Positions 15,830-24,606 of a stretch of DNA of 36,880 nt are shown in pieces. Source of the DNA: a bacterium (lineage in GTDB: Bacteria > Armatimonadota > Zipacnadia > Zipacnadales > Zipacnadaceae); NCBI GenBank assembly GCA_030603495.1, contig JAUVXR010000026.1, forward strand, positions 1 to 36,880, written 5' to 3'. Below the pieces are notes generated by a model, which was not told the origin of the DNA, did not search any database, and was given only the letters and a program-made list of their open reading frames with translations. How positions within the stretch are numbered: the stretch's first letter is position 1; each line of letters starts with the position of its first letter. Position numbers and translations under genes: made by a program.

Positions 15830-17188
15830 ATGACCACTTCCAGTCTGAGGAGGGCAGGGGTGACGGTGATCGTTTTGGCCACTGTGAGTCTGGTGGCGGC
15901 AGCGCCGGTGCCCACACCTCGTCTCATTCGCGCTGACGCTACCTACCTCCAGGTGACCTGGGACGGTCAAGGCCAGAACTTTCAGGTGGTGGCGACTGCG
16001 GCTGACGGCTCCGACAGCCAGCGCAGTCCAATTGTCAACCGCGGGCCGGTTACGCTGGTTAATCTGGCGCCCGCTACGAAGTACCTGGTGAAGGTGCAGA
16101 CGGTGGCGTTTACTGTCGAGACGCCGATCCAGCCAGCGGCGGGCGCTGCTCTGCGGGTGGTGGGAGAAAGCCCGCCGCTCGAGGTTGTGACCCAGCCATG
16201 GCAAGCTCGGGACTGGTCGGACTTGCGCCTGTGGCCGTCGCGCCATGCTGATTCGTTCGCGGCCGGAGCAACTCATCCGGCACTGGCGGCTCACGCCGGG
16301 GAGCTACTTCTGGTCGAAGCGCACCACGAAGGCCTGTACGTGTCGCGGCTAGACAGCGATGACCTACGGGTTATCGCCCAGCAGCAACTGTGCAGCTTGC
16401 CGGGACAGCAGGTAGTCAATGATGTGGATGCTGCCGTCATCGGCGAGATATTGTGGGTTACCTGGATCACCCAGGCCCGGGGTACTGTCCGCGCCACCAA
16501 TGGAGTACAGATGCTGCTCAGCTACGATCTGCAAACCGGCGCGGTCAACCCGCCGGTAGAGTTGCACCGCGCGCTGGGCTGCGCCTTGACTACGCTTAAT
16601 GGACGTCTGTGGTTGTTGTGGCGGACAGAGGACTTGCCAGGGACCACTCTGGTGGCGCGCTATGAGCCGGGGGACGGTGTCCAGGAGCCGCAGGAATGGT
16701 CGGTGGAGCGGGCTACGTGGGCGGAAGCAGCGCCGGTCAACCTGGGGGCGGAACTGTTACTCGCGGGCCTGAAGTCGGTGGGGTCCATCCAGCCGCCGAC
16801 GGTTGGCCGAAGGCCGTACCAGCTCTGGGCGGCTAAGTTCGATGGCCAGCGTTTCTATGAGTTGAGGATGCTCCGGGGGACAGGTGATTACTCTTCGCCC
16901 AGCGGTGGGGCGCTCAATAACGCCATCGTTATGGCCTACGCCAACAGCCCGGGTGAGGGGAGGGATACAATGGAAGGCTCGGACATTGACATCACTCTGA
17001 GCACGGGCCCCGCCCGGGTTTCCTCGGTCTCATACATTCACGACGGGACCTATAACCTTGCTCCAGACGTAACCCGGCTGGGAGATGCGCTCTTCGTGGC
17101 GTACAACAAATGGTCGGGCAGTCCTGAGGGCTCCTCGAATTCGATCAACTACGGTACCTTCATCGGCAAGATCGAGCTTAAGTTCTAG
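15830..17188 (+). CDS. Secreted fibronectin type III-like and beta-propeller protein
   Basis: A 452-residue exported protein of unknown function. The signal peptide (TVIVLATVSLVAAAP) is followed by a fibronectin type III-like module at about 30-105 (RADATYLQVTWDG at its start, LVNLAPATKYLVKVQ near its end). The remainder carries spaced strand-turn units such as GELLLVEAHHEGLYVSRL, GEILWVTWITQARG, LNGRLWLLWRTED and GDALFVAYNKWSG, consistent with a propeller similar in style to the protein at 12383-13966. AGGAGG lies eight bases before the ATG. The stop codon shares the palindrome CTAG with the stop of the convergent radical SAM gene. Confidence 0.72.
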   Translation: MTTSSLRRAGVTVIVLATVSLVAAAPVPTPRLIRADATYLQVTWDGQGQNFQVVATAADGSDSQRSPIVNRGPVTLVNLAPATKYLVKVQTVAFTVETPIQPAAGAALRVVGESPPLEVVTQPWQARDWSDLRLWPSRHADSFAAGATHPALAAHAGELLLVEAHHEGLYVSRLDSDDLRVIAQQQLCSLPGQQVVNDVDAAVIGEILWVTWITQARGTVRATNGVQMLLSYDLQTGAVNPPVELHRALGCALTTLNGRLWLLWRTEDLPGTTLVARYEPGDGVQEPQEWSVERATWAEAAPVNLGAELLLAGLKSVGSIQPPTVGRRPYQLWAAKFDGQRFYELRMLRGTGDYSSPSGGALNNAIVMAYANSPGEGRDTMEGSDIDITLSTGPARVSSVSYIHDGTYNLAPDVTRLGDALFVAYNKWSGSPEGSSNSINYGTFIGKIELKF

Positions 17189-18189
17189 GATGTCAGCCCT
17201 GTCTCGGCTGTCCCGGAATTCTCTTCTTGCTCCCGCTGATACTCCGAGGTGGCTTTGGCTTTGCGGCGCATCACATCCAGGCTGATGAATTCACAGCTGC
17301 GGCATAGAGCCAGATCGGCGAAGTCCAGGCGGCCGTGCAGGCGGCGCAGGTTATTGAGTTTGTCGTTGCGCAGCCAGAAGTCGGCGATGTCGCCGTCGGC
17401 GATAGTACCCAGGGCCAATTCGCCGTTGATATCGGTGCAGCAGGGCGTCACGGTCAGGTCAGCCAGTATCACCAGGTAGGACCACAGCGCCGGACAGGGG
17501 CGGAGTTCGTCGTCCGGAGAGCCCTCAGTGAACGACAGACCCTCCACCCCGTGGTACTGGCGGAGGGCCTGGATGCGTAGTTCGTCGGCGACTGGCTGCC
17601 ATAGCGCCACGAACTGGTGCATCTGGTCACGGGTCGGCTCCATCAGGATACTCTGGATCACGCCCCGCGGTTTTGGTGTTTCCAGTTCTCCTCTGATTCG
17701 GAAGAAGCCCCGGATATTGGCGGCGACCTCGTCGTAACTGGCGCCACAGCGCACGGCTTCGAAGGTCTCGGCGTCAGCGCCGTCAATCGAGAACACAATC
17801 TCATCCAGACCGGCAGCGATAAGTGCCCGCGCGGCGGGTTCGTCGAGCAGCACGGCGTTAGTGTTTATCTCTACGCTGGGGATACCGATCTGCTTGGCGT
17901 AGCGGATCATCGAGACCAGGTCGCGGTGCAGCAGCGGCTCGCCGAGCAGGAACAGACGGATATGCGCGACGCCCGCAGCGTGGACTTTCTGGGCGATATC
18001 CTGGAACTCTGCGAGGGTCATGTGGCGCAGGGGCCGAGTCATCGCCTCGCGGGGACACATAATACAGTTGAGATTGCAGGTGTTGTTGATCTCCACCTGC
18101 ACCCAGTCGGGCTGTGGGTGGATGGGGCGTAGCCGGTGGCGTTGGGCGCGGACCTTTTCCCTAAATCGAGTGAAGAGACTCTTGGCCAT
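17185..18189 (-). CDS. Radical SAM/SPASM domain protein
   Basis: A 334-residue cytoplasmic iron-sulfur enzyme that cleaves S-adenosylmethionine to start radical chemistry. The first cluster is bound by C38, C42 and C45 in NTCNLNCIMCPRE. Barrel motifs include LFLLGEPLLH (the GGEP position) and EINTNAVLL. The C-terminal cysteines in RPCPALW, TPCCTD and ALCRSCEF form a SPASM auxiliary-cluster region, as in enzymes that mature peptides or modify sugars. It starts two bases after the flippase stop, so the two are surely co-transcribed. GGAG precedes the ATG by five bases. The substrate is unknown; no small precursor peptide was found beside it. Confidence 0.9.
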   Translation of the reverse strand: MAKSLFTRFREKVRAQRHRLRPIHPQPDWVQVEINNTCNLNCIMCPREAMTRPLRHMTLAEFQDIAQKVHAAGVAHIRLFLLGEPLLHRDLVSMIRYAKQIGIPSVEINTNAVLLDEPAARALIAAGLDEIVFSIDGADAETFEAVRCGASYDEVAANIRGFFRIRGELETPKPRGVIQSILMEPTRDQMHQFVALWQPVADELRIQALRQYHGVEGLSFTEGSPDDELRPCPALWSYLVILADLTVTPCCTDINGELALGTIADGDIADFWLRNDKLNNLRRLHGRLDFADLALCRSCEFISLDVMRRKAKATSEYQREQEENSGTAETGLTS

Positions 18190-18191
18190 AG

Positions 18192-19784
18192 CTACTCCAG
18201 CTCTCGGTTAGGCCGCACTCGCTTGGTCAAAGTGGCGACGACCATCGCTCTGACCTGGCGCACCAGACCGGTCCGACGCTCCGCGTACCATAACACGGGA
18301 AGTACCAATACCGAGAAAAATAGCATGCGCAGGGGCATGCGGACCCAGATGCTCGGCTCTGGCCCCAGCAGCCAGGTAGCCGTCACGCCAGAGGTCTTTA
18401 GCGCGATTAGTGTCCACAGTAGGGGTAAATAACAGACCGCCAGCTCTCCCCACAGGAGCCAGCGGCTGTGGTAGTAACGGCGCAGGACAATGTAGAGGGT
18501 CAGGAGGCTAGCCACGGCATAACCCGTGCCAGCAGCTTGAGCGACACTTGCCAGACTGGGCTTGATAGCTATCAGCACTGACCCCACTGTTATGCTGGGT
18601 CTAACGGTCATTACCAGCACCGTCCCGGCCGCGACGACAAGCGCCCCTATGAGCTTGTTGAATATGACCGTCTTTTCCTGATTGAGGGCTATGAGCAGGC
18701 CGTTGGCTGCTATGGGCAGAGCCAGGAATACTGCAGACATCGCTAGAACCTGTGCCGCGTATATCGCTGGCGCGAACTTCGGGATGATGATGTGGACCAT
18801 ATTGGGAATGATGATGAAGAGAAAGCCGGCGACAATGGGCATAATCAACCCGGCGGCCAGGGTCGGTCGCACCACATAGTTGCGTAGCGCTTCGACGTGG
18901 TTGTGGGCGCTGTAGCGTTCCCAGATGCGAGGCATCAGTACGAAACCGGCGGCCTCGGGAATGCGGTACAAGTAAGCTGCAATTCGCCACGCCGTGGTGT
19001 AAAGCCCAAAGCGGTAGAGGTCGTAGTATCTGTAGAGCAGGATGCCATCAACAGTGCGCATTAGAACATCAGCGAATACGATAGCCGCGATGGGCAGGCC
19101 TACCCTTATGAGTCGAAACAGTGTGGCCCCGTCCAGCGCCAACCGTATGCGAAGCTTCGCGGCGAAACTGAGATACAGCAGCGTGAGCAGTGTGCCGGCC
19201 AGCCATCCCCACATCACCCCCGGTAGCCCATAGAATATCGCCCCCCCAATCATCAGCACGAACTGGCTAACACTGGTCAGCGTGGTGGCGACAGCCAGAA
19301 CGCTGTACGTCCCCCACGCGCGCAGGATCGTTCGGTACAGCACCACGATTTGCCCGGCCAGGATGATCCCCGCTCCCACAGCTAAGGTAATGCGAGTGAG
19401 CGGCTCCTTGTCCGGCGCCACCAACGCCCAAAGGAGCATCCCCAAACAGGCCAGGGTTGTCAGCAGCAGCACGATAGTAGCCCCCACGTTTTCCAGGTGG
19501 GCGACATCGTCGTGGTCCTCGCGGCCCAGGGCGGTGGGCAATTCCTTGCCCAGGCCGTGCAACGTACCCAGATGGACGTGGGACAAATACCTGCTGAACA
19601 GGCCGACCGCCTCCATCAGCCCCCTTGCCGTCGGGCCGATGATCCTCATAACCACTACGCCGCGGAACAACCCCAGCAACATTTCAGAGTAGGAGCTGCT
19701 CAGAACCATCGCCAGTCCGGCGGTCACGGACTGGCGGCGTCTTGGTGACATCTGCGAGGGATGGTGAGTGTGGTTGTCGGTCAT
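18192..19784 (-). CDS. Wzx-like oligosaccharide flippase (MOP/MATE superfamily)
   Basis: A 530-residue inner-membrane protein with about 12-14 hydrophobic segments, typical of polysaccharide-export flippases that move lipid-linked sugars across the membrane. The N-terminus (YSEMLLGLFRGVVVMRIIGPTARGLMEAVGLFSRYL) has the family pattern of an early membrane helix followed by a GP-x-G turn, and the middle repeats the pattern (LFRLIRVGLPIAAIVFADVLMRTVDGILL). The ATG at 19784 has only a weak AGGA site; an in-frame ATG 11 codons later is possible. It heads a two-gene unit with the radical SAM enzyme. The cargo cannot be inferred, as no glycosyltransferases are in the window. Confidence 0.85.
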   Translation of the reverse strand: MTDNHTHHPSQMSPRRRQSVTAGLAMVLSSSYSEMLLGLFRGVVVMRIIGPTARGLMEAVGLFSRYLSHVHLGTLHGLGKELPTALGREDHDDVAHLENVGATIVLLLTTLACLGMLLWALVAPDKEPLTRITLAVGAGIILAGQIVVLYRTILRAWGTYSVLAVATTLTSVSQFVLMIGGAIFYGLPGVMWGWLAGTLLTLLYLSFAAKLRIRLALDGATLFRLIRVGLPIAAIVFADVLMRTVDGILLYRYYDLYRFGLYTTAWRIAAYLYRIPEAAGFVLMPRIWERYSAHNHVEALRNYVVRPTLAAGLIMPIVAGFLFIIIPNMVHIIIPKFAPAIYAAQVLAMSAVFLALPIAANGLLIALNQEKTVIFNKLIGALVVAAGTVLVMTVRPSITVGSVLIAIKPSLASVAQAAGTGYAVASLLTLYIVLRRYYHSRWLLWGELAVCYLPLLWTLIALKTSGVTATWLLGPEPSIWVRMPLRMLFFSVLVLPVLWYAERRTGLVRQVRAMVVATLTKRVRPNRELE

Positions 19785-20017
19785 CTAGGGTCTATCCTGT
19801 GACTGCCGATGAAGCAATTGCGCCATCGTGGCTGCAACCCCTAGCAGTGTGAGCGGTGGCGCATCCTGCTCCCGCGCGTACTTATGCAATAAGTAAGCCG
19901 GCCCAGGGGACTAAGAGTGCCTCCAGCAGTAGTCGAGGAGGGTGTGCCGGCTGTACCTGTGACGCTGGTTTATTCGTCACGGCGCGACGGGCGCATCACC
20001 AGATGATAATGTTGCCG

Positions 20018-21019
20018 CTAGACGGCAACCATAGCGCTTTCGAGTATTCTGCTCAGACAGATTATCCCCTCGGCGGTAGCATCAACCACATCAGCAGTGA
20101 TGTCCGAACCCATGCAGCCCTGGAGCCAACTGCCGTTGTCGAGCTGGACGGCCAACAGGTTAGCACCGACCTCTTCGGCGATCCGCTCGTAGTTGGCGTT
20201 GGTAGTTGTCCTGAAGCCGATGGCAGCAGCCCAGCCCAGGAACATGCTCTTATCGCTGCTATAGCGGTCCGGCGCGCAGCTATCGGCAAACTGTAAGTAC
20301 TGATGTCCTCCCTCCAGATAGGCCGATTCGCCGGTGGCTTCGTGAAGCAAGATGAGGAACCCGGCGGCGAGGGCCGGCACATGGTACCACTGCTCGGCGC
20401 GACTTATGTGAACAGCGAAATAATGTGCTAACTCCTCATCAAAATCGGTGACGATTCGATCGGTTTGCTCAGCGACGAAATAGAGTCGAGCTGCGGCGCC
20501 TCCGGGCTGGTTGTCCCAGAGCCATAGGAGGAACCGGGCAGCAGCCTCGGCAGCTTCGATCCGGCCGCCGTACAGGCAGGCGAGGCCGGCGGCAGCCGTA
20601 GACAGGCCATCTTGACGGTCGCCGAGCCCGGCCTCCGGCCCGGCGGTCAAGAAGCCGCCTGTGGTTGGGTGCTGAAGAGTGAGCAGGAAGTCGAGCGCCG
20701 GTACGGAGAGCCCAAAATGGCCCAGGCAATGCTCGCCACAGATCAGCCAGGAGTTGCCCCAGGAATAGAACTGGTTGTGCAGGGCGGGACGGGGGTAGTG
20801 GCCGAGAAAGTCCCCTTCGTCGTCGAGACTGTTCTCGTGGATCCAGGTGGACAGCGCTGCTGCCCGATCGATCTGGCCCATTACAGCATACGCCAGCGGG
20901 ACCTTGTGGTAGGTGGCGAGGCCGTGTTCGAGTGGTTGGAGCGCCCCGTCTTCGCTCTGCTGCGACATTAGCCACTTGGTGGCTTGAATCATCGCGTGTC
21001 GGTAGTTCCTGATATCCAT
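20018..21019 (-). CDS. Alpha/alpha-toroid protein, prenyltransferase/terpene-cyclase-like fold
   Basis: A 333-residue protein without signal peptide, built of repeated helix pairs of the type in squalene-hopene cyclase and protein prenyltransferase beta subunits: QATKWLMSQQSEDGALQPL, DFLLTLQHPTTGGFLT, DGLSTAAAGLACLYGGR and GANLLAVQLDNGSWLQG. The D-G-x-W/Q-x turns fit the toroid. The catalytic DxDD of terpene cyclases is absent, and no zinc-ligand set is evident, so enzymatic activity is uncertain. Other alpha/alpha-toroid enzymes (for example sugar lyases or glycosidases) are equally possible. A good promoter lies at 21112-21140, with the gene probably a single unit. The neighbouring flippase is on the same strand after 233 bases. 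Confidence 0.7.
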   Translation of the reverse strand: MDIRNYRHAMIQATKWLMSQQSEDGALQPLEHGLATYHKVPLAYAVMGQIDRAAALSTWIHENSLDDEGDFLGHYPRPALHNQFYSWGNSWLICGEHCLGHFGLSVPALDFLLTLQHPTTGGFLTAGPEAGLGDRQDGLSTAAAGLACLYGGRIEAAEAAARFLLWLWDNQPGGAAARLYFVAEQTDRIVTDFDEELAHYFAVHISRAEQWYHVPALAAGFLILLHEATGESAYLEGGHQYLQFADSCAPDRYSSDKSMFLGWAAAIGFRTTTNANYERIAEEVGANLLAVQLDNGSWLQGCMGSDITADVVDATAEGIICLSRILESAMVAV

Positions 21020-21111
21020 AACTGTAGGCTCTGGTTGGTTAGTTACCGGGAGTCACGATTGCTGTTCCGGCGGCGGCAGCCCGTGACCGCGGTGGAGTTG
21101 GCGTTGCCAAG

Positions 21112-21140
21112 AGAATACCTCGCCCGCCAGTATATGTCAA
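21112..21140 (-). promoter_or_regulatory. Sigma70-type promoter for the alpha/alpha-toroid gene
   Basis: Minus strand: perfect TTGACA (21140-21135), 17-base spacer, TATTCT (21117-21112), 93 bases upstream of the start at 21019. Confidence 0.68.
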
Positions 21141-21289
21141 CAGCGTGCGTCAACTTCCCAATCGTTGGCGTGCCGCAACATGCGGTCCATTGGGAGGACA
21201 ATTCGCCTGCGGTGTGAAGAACAATCTGTATGTACTATGCGTCGAAGTAAGTGTCACTGCATCCGACTATGCAGACATCACAGGAGAGG

Positions 21290-22036
21290 ATGGAATCACA
21301 GATGTTGACTGTGAAAGATATATTCGGACTGTTTAGGGCGCTAACATTGATCGTGGTGGGTGTGGCCCTGGCGTCGGCGCCCCTTCCCGGCGACGAGGGG
21401 CCAGGTGGCCAGCCAACTACCCCGGATGTGAGCATCACCGGTGAGCTGGCTGCGGTCAATGCCGCAATGAAACAGCAGGATTTCGCGACTGTCTGGCAGC
21501 GCTGCCACACCATCGTGCAGACTGCCAGCATGCAGCCCGCAGAGGCTCTGAGCGGTCCGGAGCACTATGCGGTCGGCCTGGCCCATTACTACCTGGCCGC
21601 GGAGGCCTTTGACAAAGCGATACAGATCGGCGGTCTGGCGCCGGACGATGCTCAGTCCGGCCAGGCGCTCTACGCCCAGATTATGACGCCGCCCGATATC
21701 CTGGTGGTCGGCCGAGGCCAGCGCGTAGACATCGAAGAGCACCTTGCAGAGGGCAAGACAACCATCGTTGACTTCTACAGCAAATACTGCGTCCCCTGTC
21801 TGGCTCTCAGCCAACTGCTGGGGGAACTGGCCGCCAAGCGCCCGGATATCCGTGTGGTCAAAGTGGATATCAATCGGCCGGGAGTGGAGGGCATTGACTG
21901 GGGATCACCGACGGCACAGCAATTCGCCATTCACTCCCTGCCCTACTTCAAGATCTTCGATGCCCAAAGACAGCTCAGCACCGAAGGTGAAGAAGCACTG
22001 AATCTCATTCTGAGCTGGACCGGATTGGAGGACTAA
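21290..22036 (+). CDS. Exported thioredoxin-fold protein with CVPC active site
   Basis: An N-terminal hydrophobic segment (IFGLFRALTLIVVGVALASA) predicts a signal peptide or anchor. After about 100 residues with a helical, TPR-like look (DFATVWQRCHTIVQTAS, HYAVGLAHYYLAAEAF), the C-terminal part is a thioredoxin domain: TTIVDFYSKYCVPCLALSQLLGELA with C167 and C170, then VVKVDINRPG and the cis-proline loop SLPYFKIFDA. It should act as a periplasmic disulfide reductase or isomerase. The start is uncertain: ATG 21290 directly follows GGAGAGG; ATG 21302 and 21269 are in frame. The methyltransferase gene follows after 85 bases on the same strand. Confidence 0.82.
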   Translation: MESQMLTVKDIFGLFRALTLIVVGVALASAPLPGDEGPGGQPTTPDVSITGELAAVNAAMKQQDFATVWQRCHTIVQTASMQPAEALSGPEHYAVGLAHYYLAAEAFDKAIQIGGLAPDDAQSGQALYAQIMTPPDILVVGRGQRVDIEEHLAEGKTTIVDFYSKYCVPCLALSQLLGELAAKRPDIRVVKVDINRPGVEGIDWGSPTAQQFAIHSLPYFKIFDAQRQLSTEGEEALNLILSWTGLED

Positions 22037-22121
22037 GGGGTGTGAAGGTGGCGGGCGCAGGACAGCGCGCCTGACAGTGAGGCGGCAGGTCATTGCCCGC
22101 CGGGGCGGGAACATATCGCCC

Positions 22122-22919
22122 ATGAAGAGTGCGCGTGATCTGGTGCCCACTGGGCCATACCAGGAGCAGTTGCGGCAGTTTGACCTGCGCGAGATTGATG
22201 CCGAAGATACCCACAGCCTGTTTCACCGCAAGTACATGGCCCGGTTGACGCGGGTTATCGAGGTCATCAAGCAGGAACTGGCCCCCGGCTCGACGGTACT
22301 CGAAATTGGCTGCTCGCAGGCCAACGCCAGCCTGCTGCTGGCCGAAGCGGGTTACCGGACCATCGGCCTGGATATCCGTGCCGACGCCCTCCAGTATGCC
22401 CTCAGCAAGTACCAGCACGGCGAGTTTCACTGTGTGACCGGGTCCGCAGAGGCCCTTCCGTTCCCCGCCGAGACCTTCGATGCGGTGATTCTCGGCGAGC
22501 TTCTGGAGCACTGCGCCGAACCGGGCGCGATTCTACGGGAATGTACGCGCCCTCTCAGAAGTGGCGGTATCGTGGTGGTTACCACGCCCAACGGTGACTA
22601 TATCGCCAACCGTAAGCCACTCTATGACCTCGAAGCTGCCGGTAGCACCCAACTAACCAAGTACCAGTTCGGCCCCGCCGGCGAAGATCATCTGTTCGCC
22701 TTCACTCTGACCAGTCTGTGCCAGGTGCTCGCTGCGGCTGGGTTCGAGGTTGTGCAGCGCGGCTACCTCGGCAGCGTTGTCTATTCGGATCGGCTTGGCC
22801 GAATGAAGGGGATGTTTTCCCCGCAGCGGCTGGAGCTGCTCAGCGGGCTGGTGAACAGAACCCCGATGCTTAGCCGCCTGCTTTCTCACACGCTCATTGG
22901 GGTGGGACGGAAGAAGTAG
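22122..22919 (+). CDS. Class I SAM-dependent methyltransferase
   Basis: A 265-residue cytoplasmic methyltransferase. Motif I is VLEIGCSQANASLLLAEAG, motif II ends GLDIRADAL, and the FDAVILGELLEHC and LRSGGIVVVTTPNGDY segments give the UbiE/Methyltransf_11 pattern. The C-terminal part (GEDHLFAFTLTSLCQVLAAAGF) resembles enzymes acting on sugar or lipid intermediates, but the acceptor is unknown. ATG 22122 is preferred over GTG 22077 because the extra 15 residues are not conserved-looking; neither has a strong ribosome site. It may be co-transcribed with the thioredoxin gene. Confidence 0.85.
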   Translation: MKSARDLVPTGPYQEQLRQFDLREIDAEDTHSLFHRKYMARLTRVIEVIKQELAPGSTVLEIGCSQANASLLLAEAGYRTIGLDIRADALQYALSKYQHGEFHCVTGSAEALPFPAETFDAVILGELLEHCAEPGAILRECTRPLRSGGIVVVTTPNGDYIANRKPLYDLEAAGSTQLTKYQFGPAGEDHLFAFTLTSLCQVLAAAGFEVVQRGYLGSVVYSDRLGRMKGMFSPQRLELLSGLVNRTPMLSRLLSHTLIGVGRKK

Positions 22920-22985
22920 CGGAAGAGGGTCTCACCGAAAGAGCACCGTCCCGCACAGCGGAGGCGACTTTCCCCTGGCAGGTGC

Positions 22986-24395
22986 CTACTTCACATCATC
23001 GGGCTGCCAGCCGTTCAGCGGAACGGATAGTGCGCCCTTAAGGGTTAGTGTCTGCGGCGTGCCGGTGCCGTGCATCTGGGAGAGCAGCGCGGGTTCGAGG
23101 CCGCGAGCGCGCAGGCCCTGAATAATCAGGGGCAGGGCCCGCACGCTGTTGATGTCACCGCCGTGCATGAGAATGATGGCGCCGGGTTGGATGTTCGTCA
23201 GACAACGCTGGACAATGCGGCTAACCGGCGGATTGCCCCAGTCGCTGGCGTTGTGGGTCCAGAGCGTGATGATGTGCGAGCGGACGAGCGGGCAGCGCAA
23301 TGCCGTCTCGGTGTAATTCCCGCCCGGGGGGCGTAGGTAGTTCATTACCTGCCCGGTCAGCCGCTCGACTACGGTCTGGCATGCGTCGAGTTCGGCTGCA
23401 ATCTCCTGGTCTGACAGCTCAGAGAGCTGCCGGTGATGGTAGGTGTGGTTGCCAATGAGGTGCCCGGCCTGGGCGATGTTACGCAAGAGCTGTGGGTACT
23501 GCTCGGCCTTCTCGCCCACTACGAAGAAGTTGGCCACAGTCTGCTCTTTGGCCAACACCGCCAGAATGAGCGGAGTAAGCATGGGGCAGGGGCCGTCGTC
23601 AATGGTTATGGCCACCAGCCGTTGGCGCTGATCCCCGTGCAGCATTACCTGGACAGTCGGCTCGTCCAGCCCTGAGTCAACGTTGCTGCCGTTGCGGTCC
23701 AGCGTCTCCTGCCACGGTGAGCCATAGCCGACTCGTGGCTTAGTGTAGGCGCTGGCGGGTAGGGGAGCGAGTGCCGGGTCCCGGCTGGGATCGTTCGGCG
23801 CCAGGTCGAGTATCAGCGGATCATACCGGACCACGCCCAGAGTACGCACCAGGTCGGAATCTGCCTTCCCCGAATCCGTGACCAGCCGGTACGTCTGGCG
23901 GTCTGTTCCCACGGAGAAGACCGGGCGATGGCTCTGTCCTCCGGCATTAGCCTCGCTGGGTACCACTGACCAGACATCCACATGCGCGATGGCTGGATCG
24001 GTCGAAAATGCAGCGTCCAGCGCTGCGGCCGCGTCGGCCTCGATCTCGCTGAGGCGAAACTGGCCGGTCAAGTGGTGGCCGGCCTGGAATTTGAGAAGTG
24101 CGGCCTTGACCCCGTCCACCTCGCCCACTGCCACGCGCAGCAGCCGTTGGTTAAGGGGCAGCTCGCGCAGCTTCCGGGCGATAGTGGCCTCGTCTACCGG
24201 ACAAATCCCCTTGAGGACCCAGGCATCTTTGTCCTGGAGTGGTGCGAGCAGTTCCGCGGGGGGCAGGTCCCCGTGCGGCTGGATGTGCGAGGGGTACTCG
24301 CCCGGCGGGGGCGGGTCCGCTACAGTAGGCAGGACGGTAGCAGCGTTGGTTGTAGCGACTGCGGCTATTATGACGAAGGCGGGCACCAGCCTCAT
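22986..24395 (-). CDS. Secreted polysaccharide deacetylase (NodB domain) with long N-terminal region
   Basis: Hydrolyses N-acetyl groups from sugar polymers outside the cytoplasm. After a signal peptide (LVPAFVIIAAVATTNAA) come about 230 residues that I do not recognise, then a full NodB domain: VAITIDDGPCP (first Asp motif), HLIGNHTYHH (metal histidines), RPPGGNY, WTHNASDW and AIILMHGGD (catalytic His). All five carbohydrate-esterase family 4 motifs are intact. The substrate could be peptidoglycan, chitin-like glycan or exopolysaccharide. ATG 24395 is used; a TTG at 24407 also reads through. Its promoter is at 24488-24516. It is convergent with the methyltransferase. Confidence 0.88.
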   Translation of the reverse strand: MRLVPAFVIIAAVATTNAATVLPTVADPPPPGEYPSHIQPHGDLPPAELLAPLQDKDAWVLKGICPVDEATIARKLRELPLNQRLLRVAVGEVDGVKAALLKFQAGHHLTGQFRLSEIEADAAAALDAAFSTDPAIAHVDVWSVVPSEANAGGQSHRPVFSVGTDRQTYRLVTDSGKADSDLVRTLGVVRYDPLILDLAPNDPSRDPALAPLPASAYTKPRVGYGSPWQETLDRNGSNVDSGLDEPTVQVMLHGDQRQRLVAITIDDGPCPMLTPLILAVLAKEQTVANFFVVGEKAEQYPQLLRNIAQAGHLIGNHTYHHRQLSELSDQEIAAELDACQTVVERLTGQVMNYLRPPGGNYTETALRCPLVRSHIITLWTHNASDWGNPPVSRIVQRCLTNIQPGAIILMHGGDINSVRALPLIIQGLRARGLEPALLSQMHGTGTPQTLTLKGALSVPLNGWQPDDVK

Positions 24396-24487
24396 AAGTG
24401 AGTCCAATAACAGGTTCCGGCCCGAAGTCTCGGTGGCCAGCAGACCTTCACGCCGGAGAATATGTAATAGCGTAACGCTGGCTCACC

Positions 24488-24516
24488 ATTATAAGGCAAG
24501 TCGGCAGCTTCGTCCA
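24488..24516 (-). promoter_or_regulatory. Sigma70-type promoter for the polysaccharide deacetylase
   Basis: Minus strand: TGGACG (24516-24511), 17-base spacer, perfect TATAAT (24493-24488), 93 bases upstream of ATG 24395 and downstream of the htrA terminator. Confidence 0.6.
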
Positions 24517-24547
24517 GTGGCACTGGCGCGTGACAATAGCAGGAGTT

Positions 24548-24584
24548 AAAACAGCGGTGGCCCAGGCAAATCGCCTGGGCCACC
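24548..24584 (-). terminator. Rho-independent terminator of htrA
   Basis: A perfect 12-base stem (24584-24573 with 24567-24556 on the minus strand) closes a five-base loop and is followed by GCTGTTTT. It begins 22 bases after the htrA stop and separates it from the deacetylase promoter. Confidence 0.8.
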
Positions 24585-24606
24585 GGAGATTGGCGGGATA
24601 CAGTCC

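Noticed and set aside
19880-19894. Perfect palindrome ACTTAT-GCA-ATAAGT between the toroid and flippase genes
   Set aside because: Six-base arms are too short to distinguish from chance, and it does not line up with a promoter.
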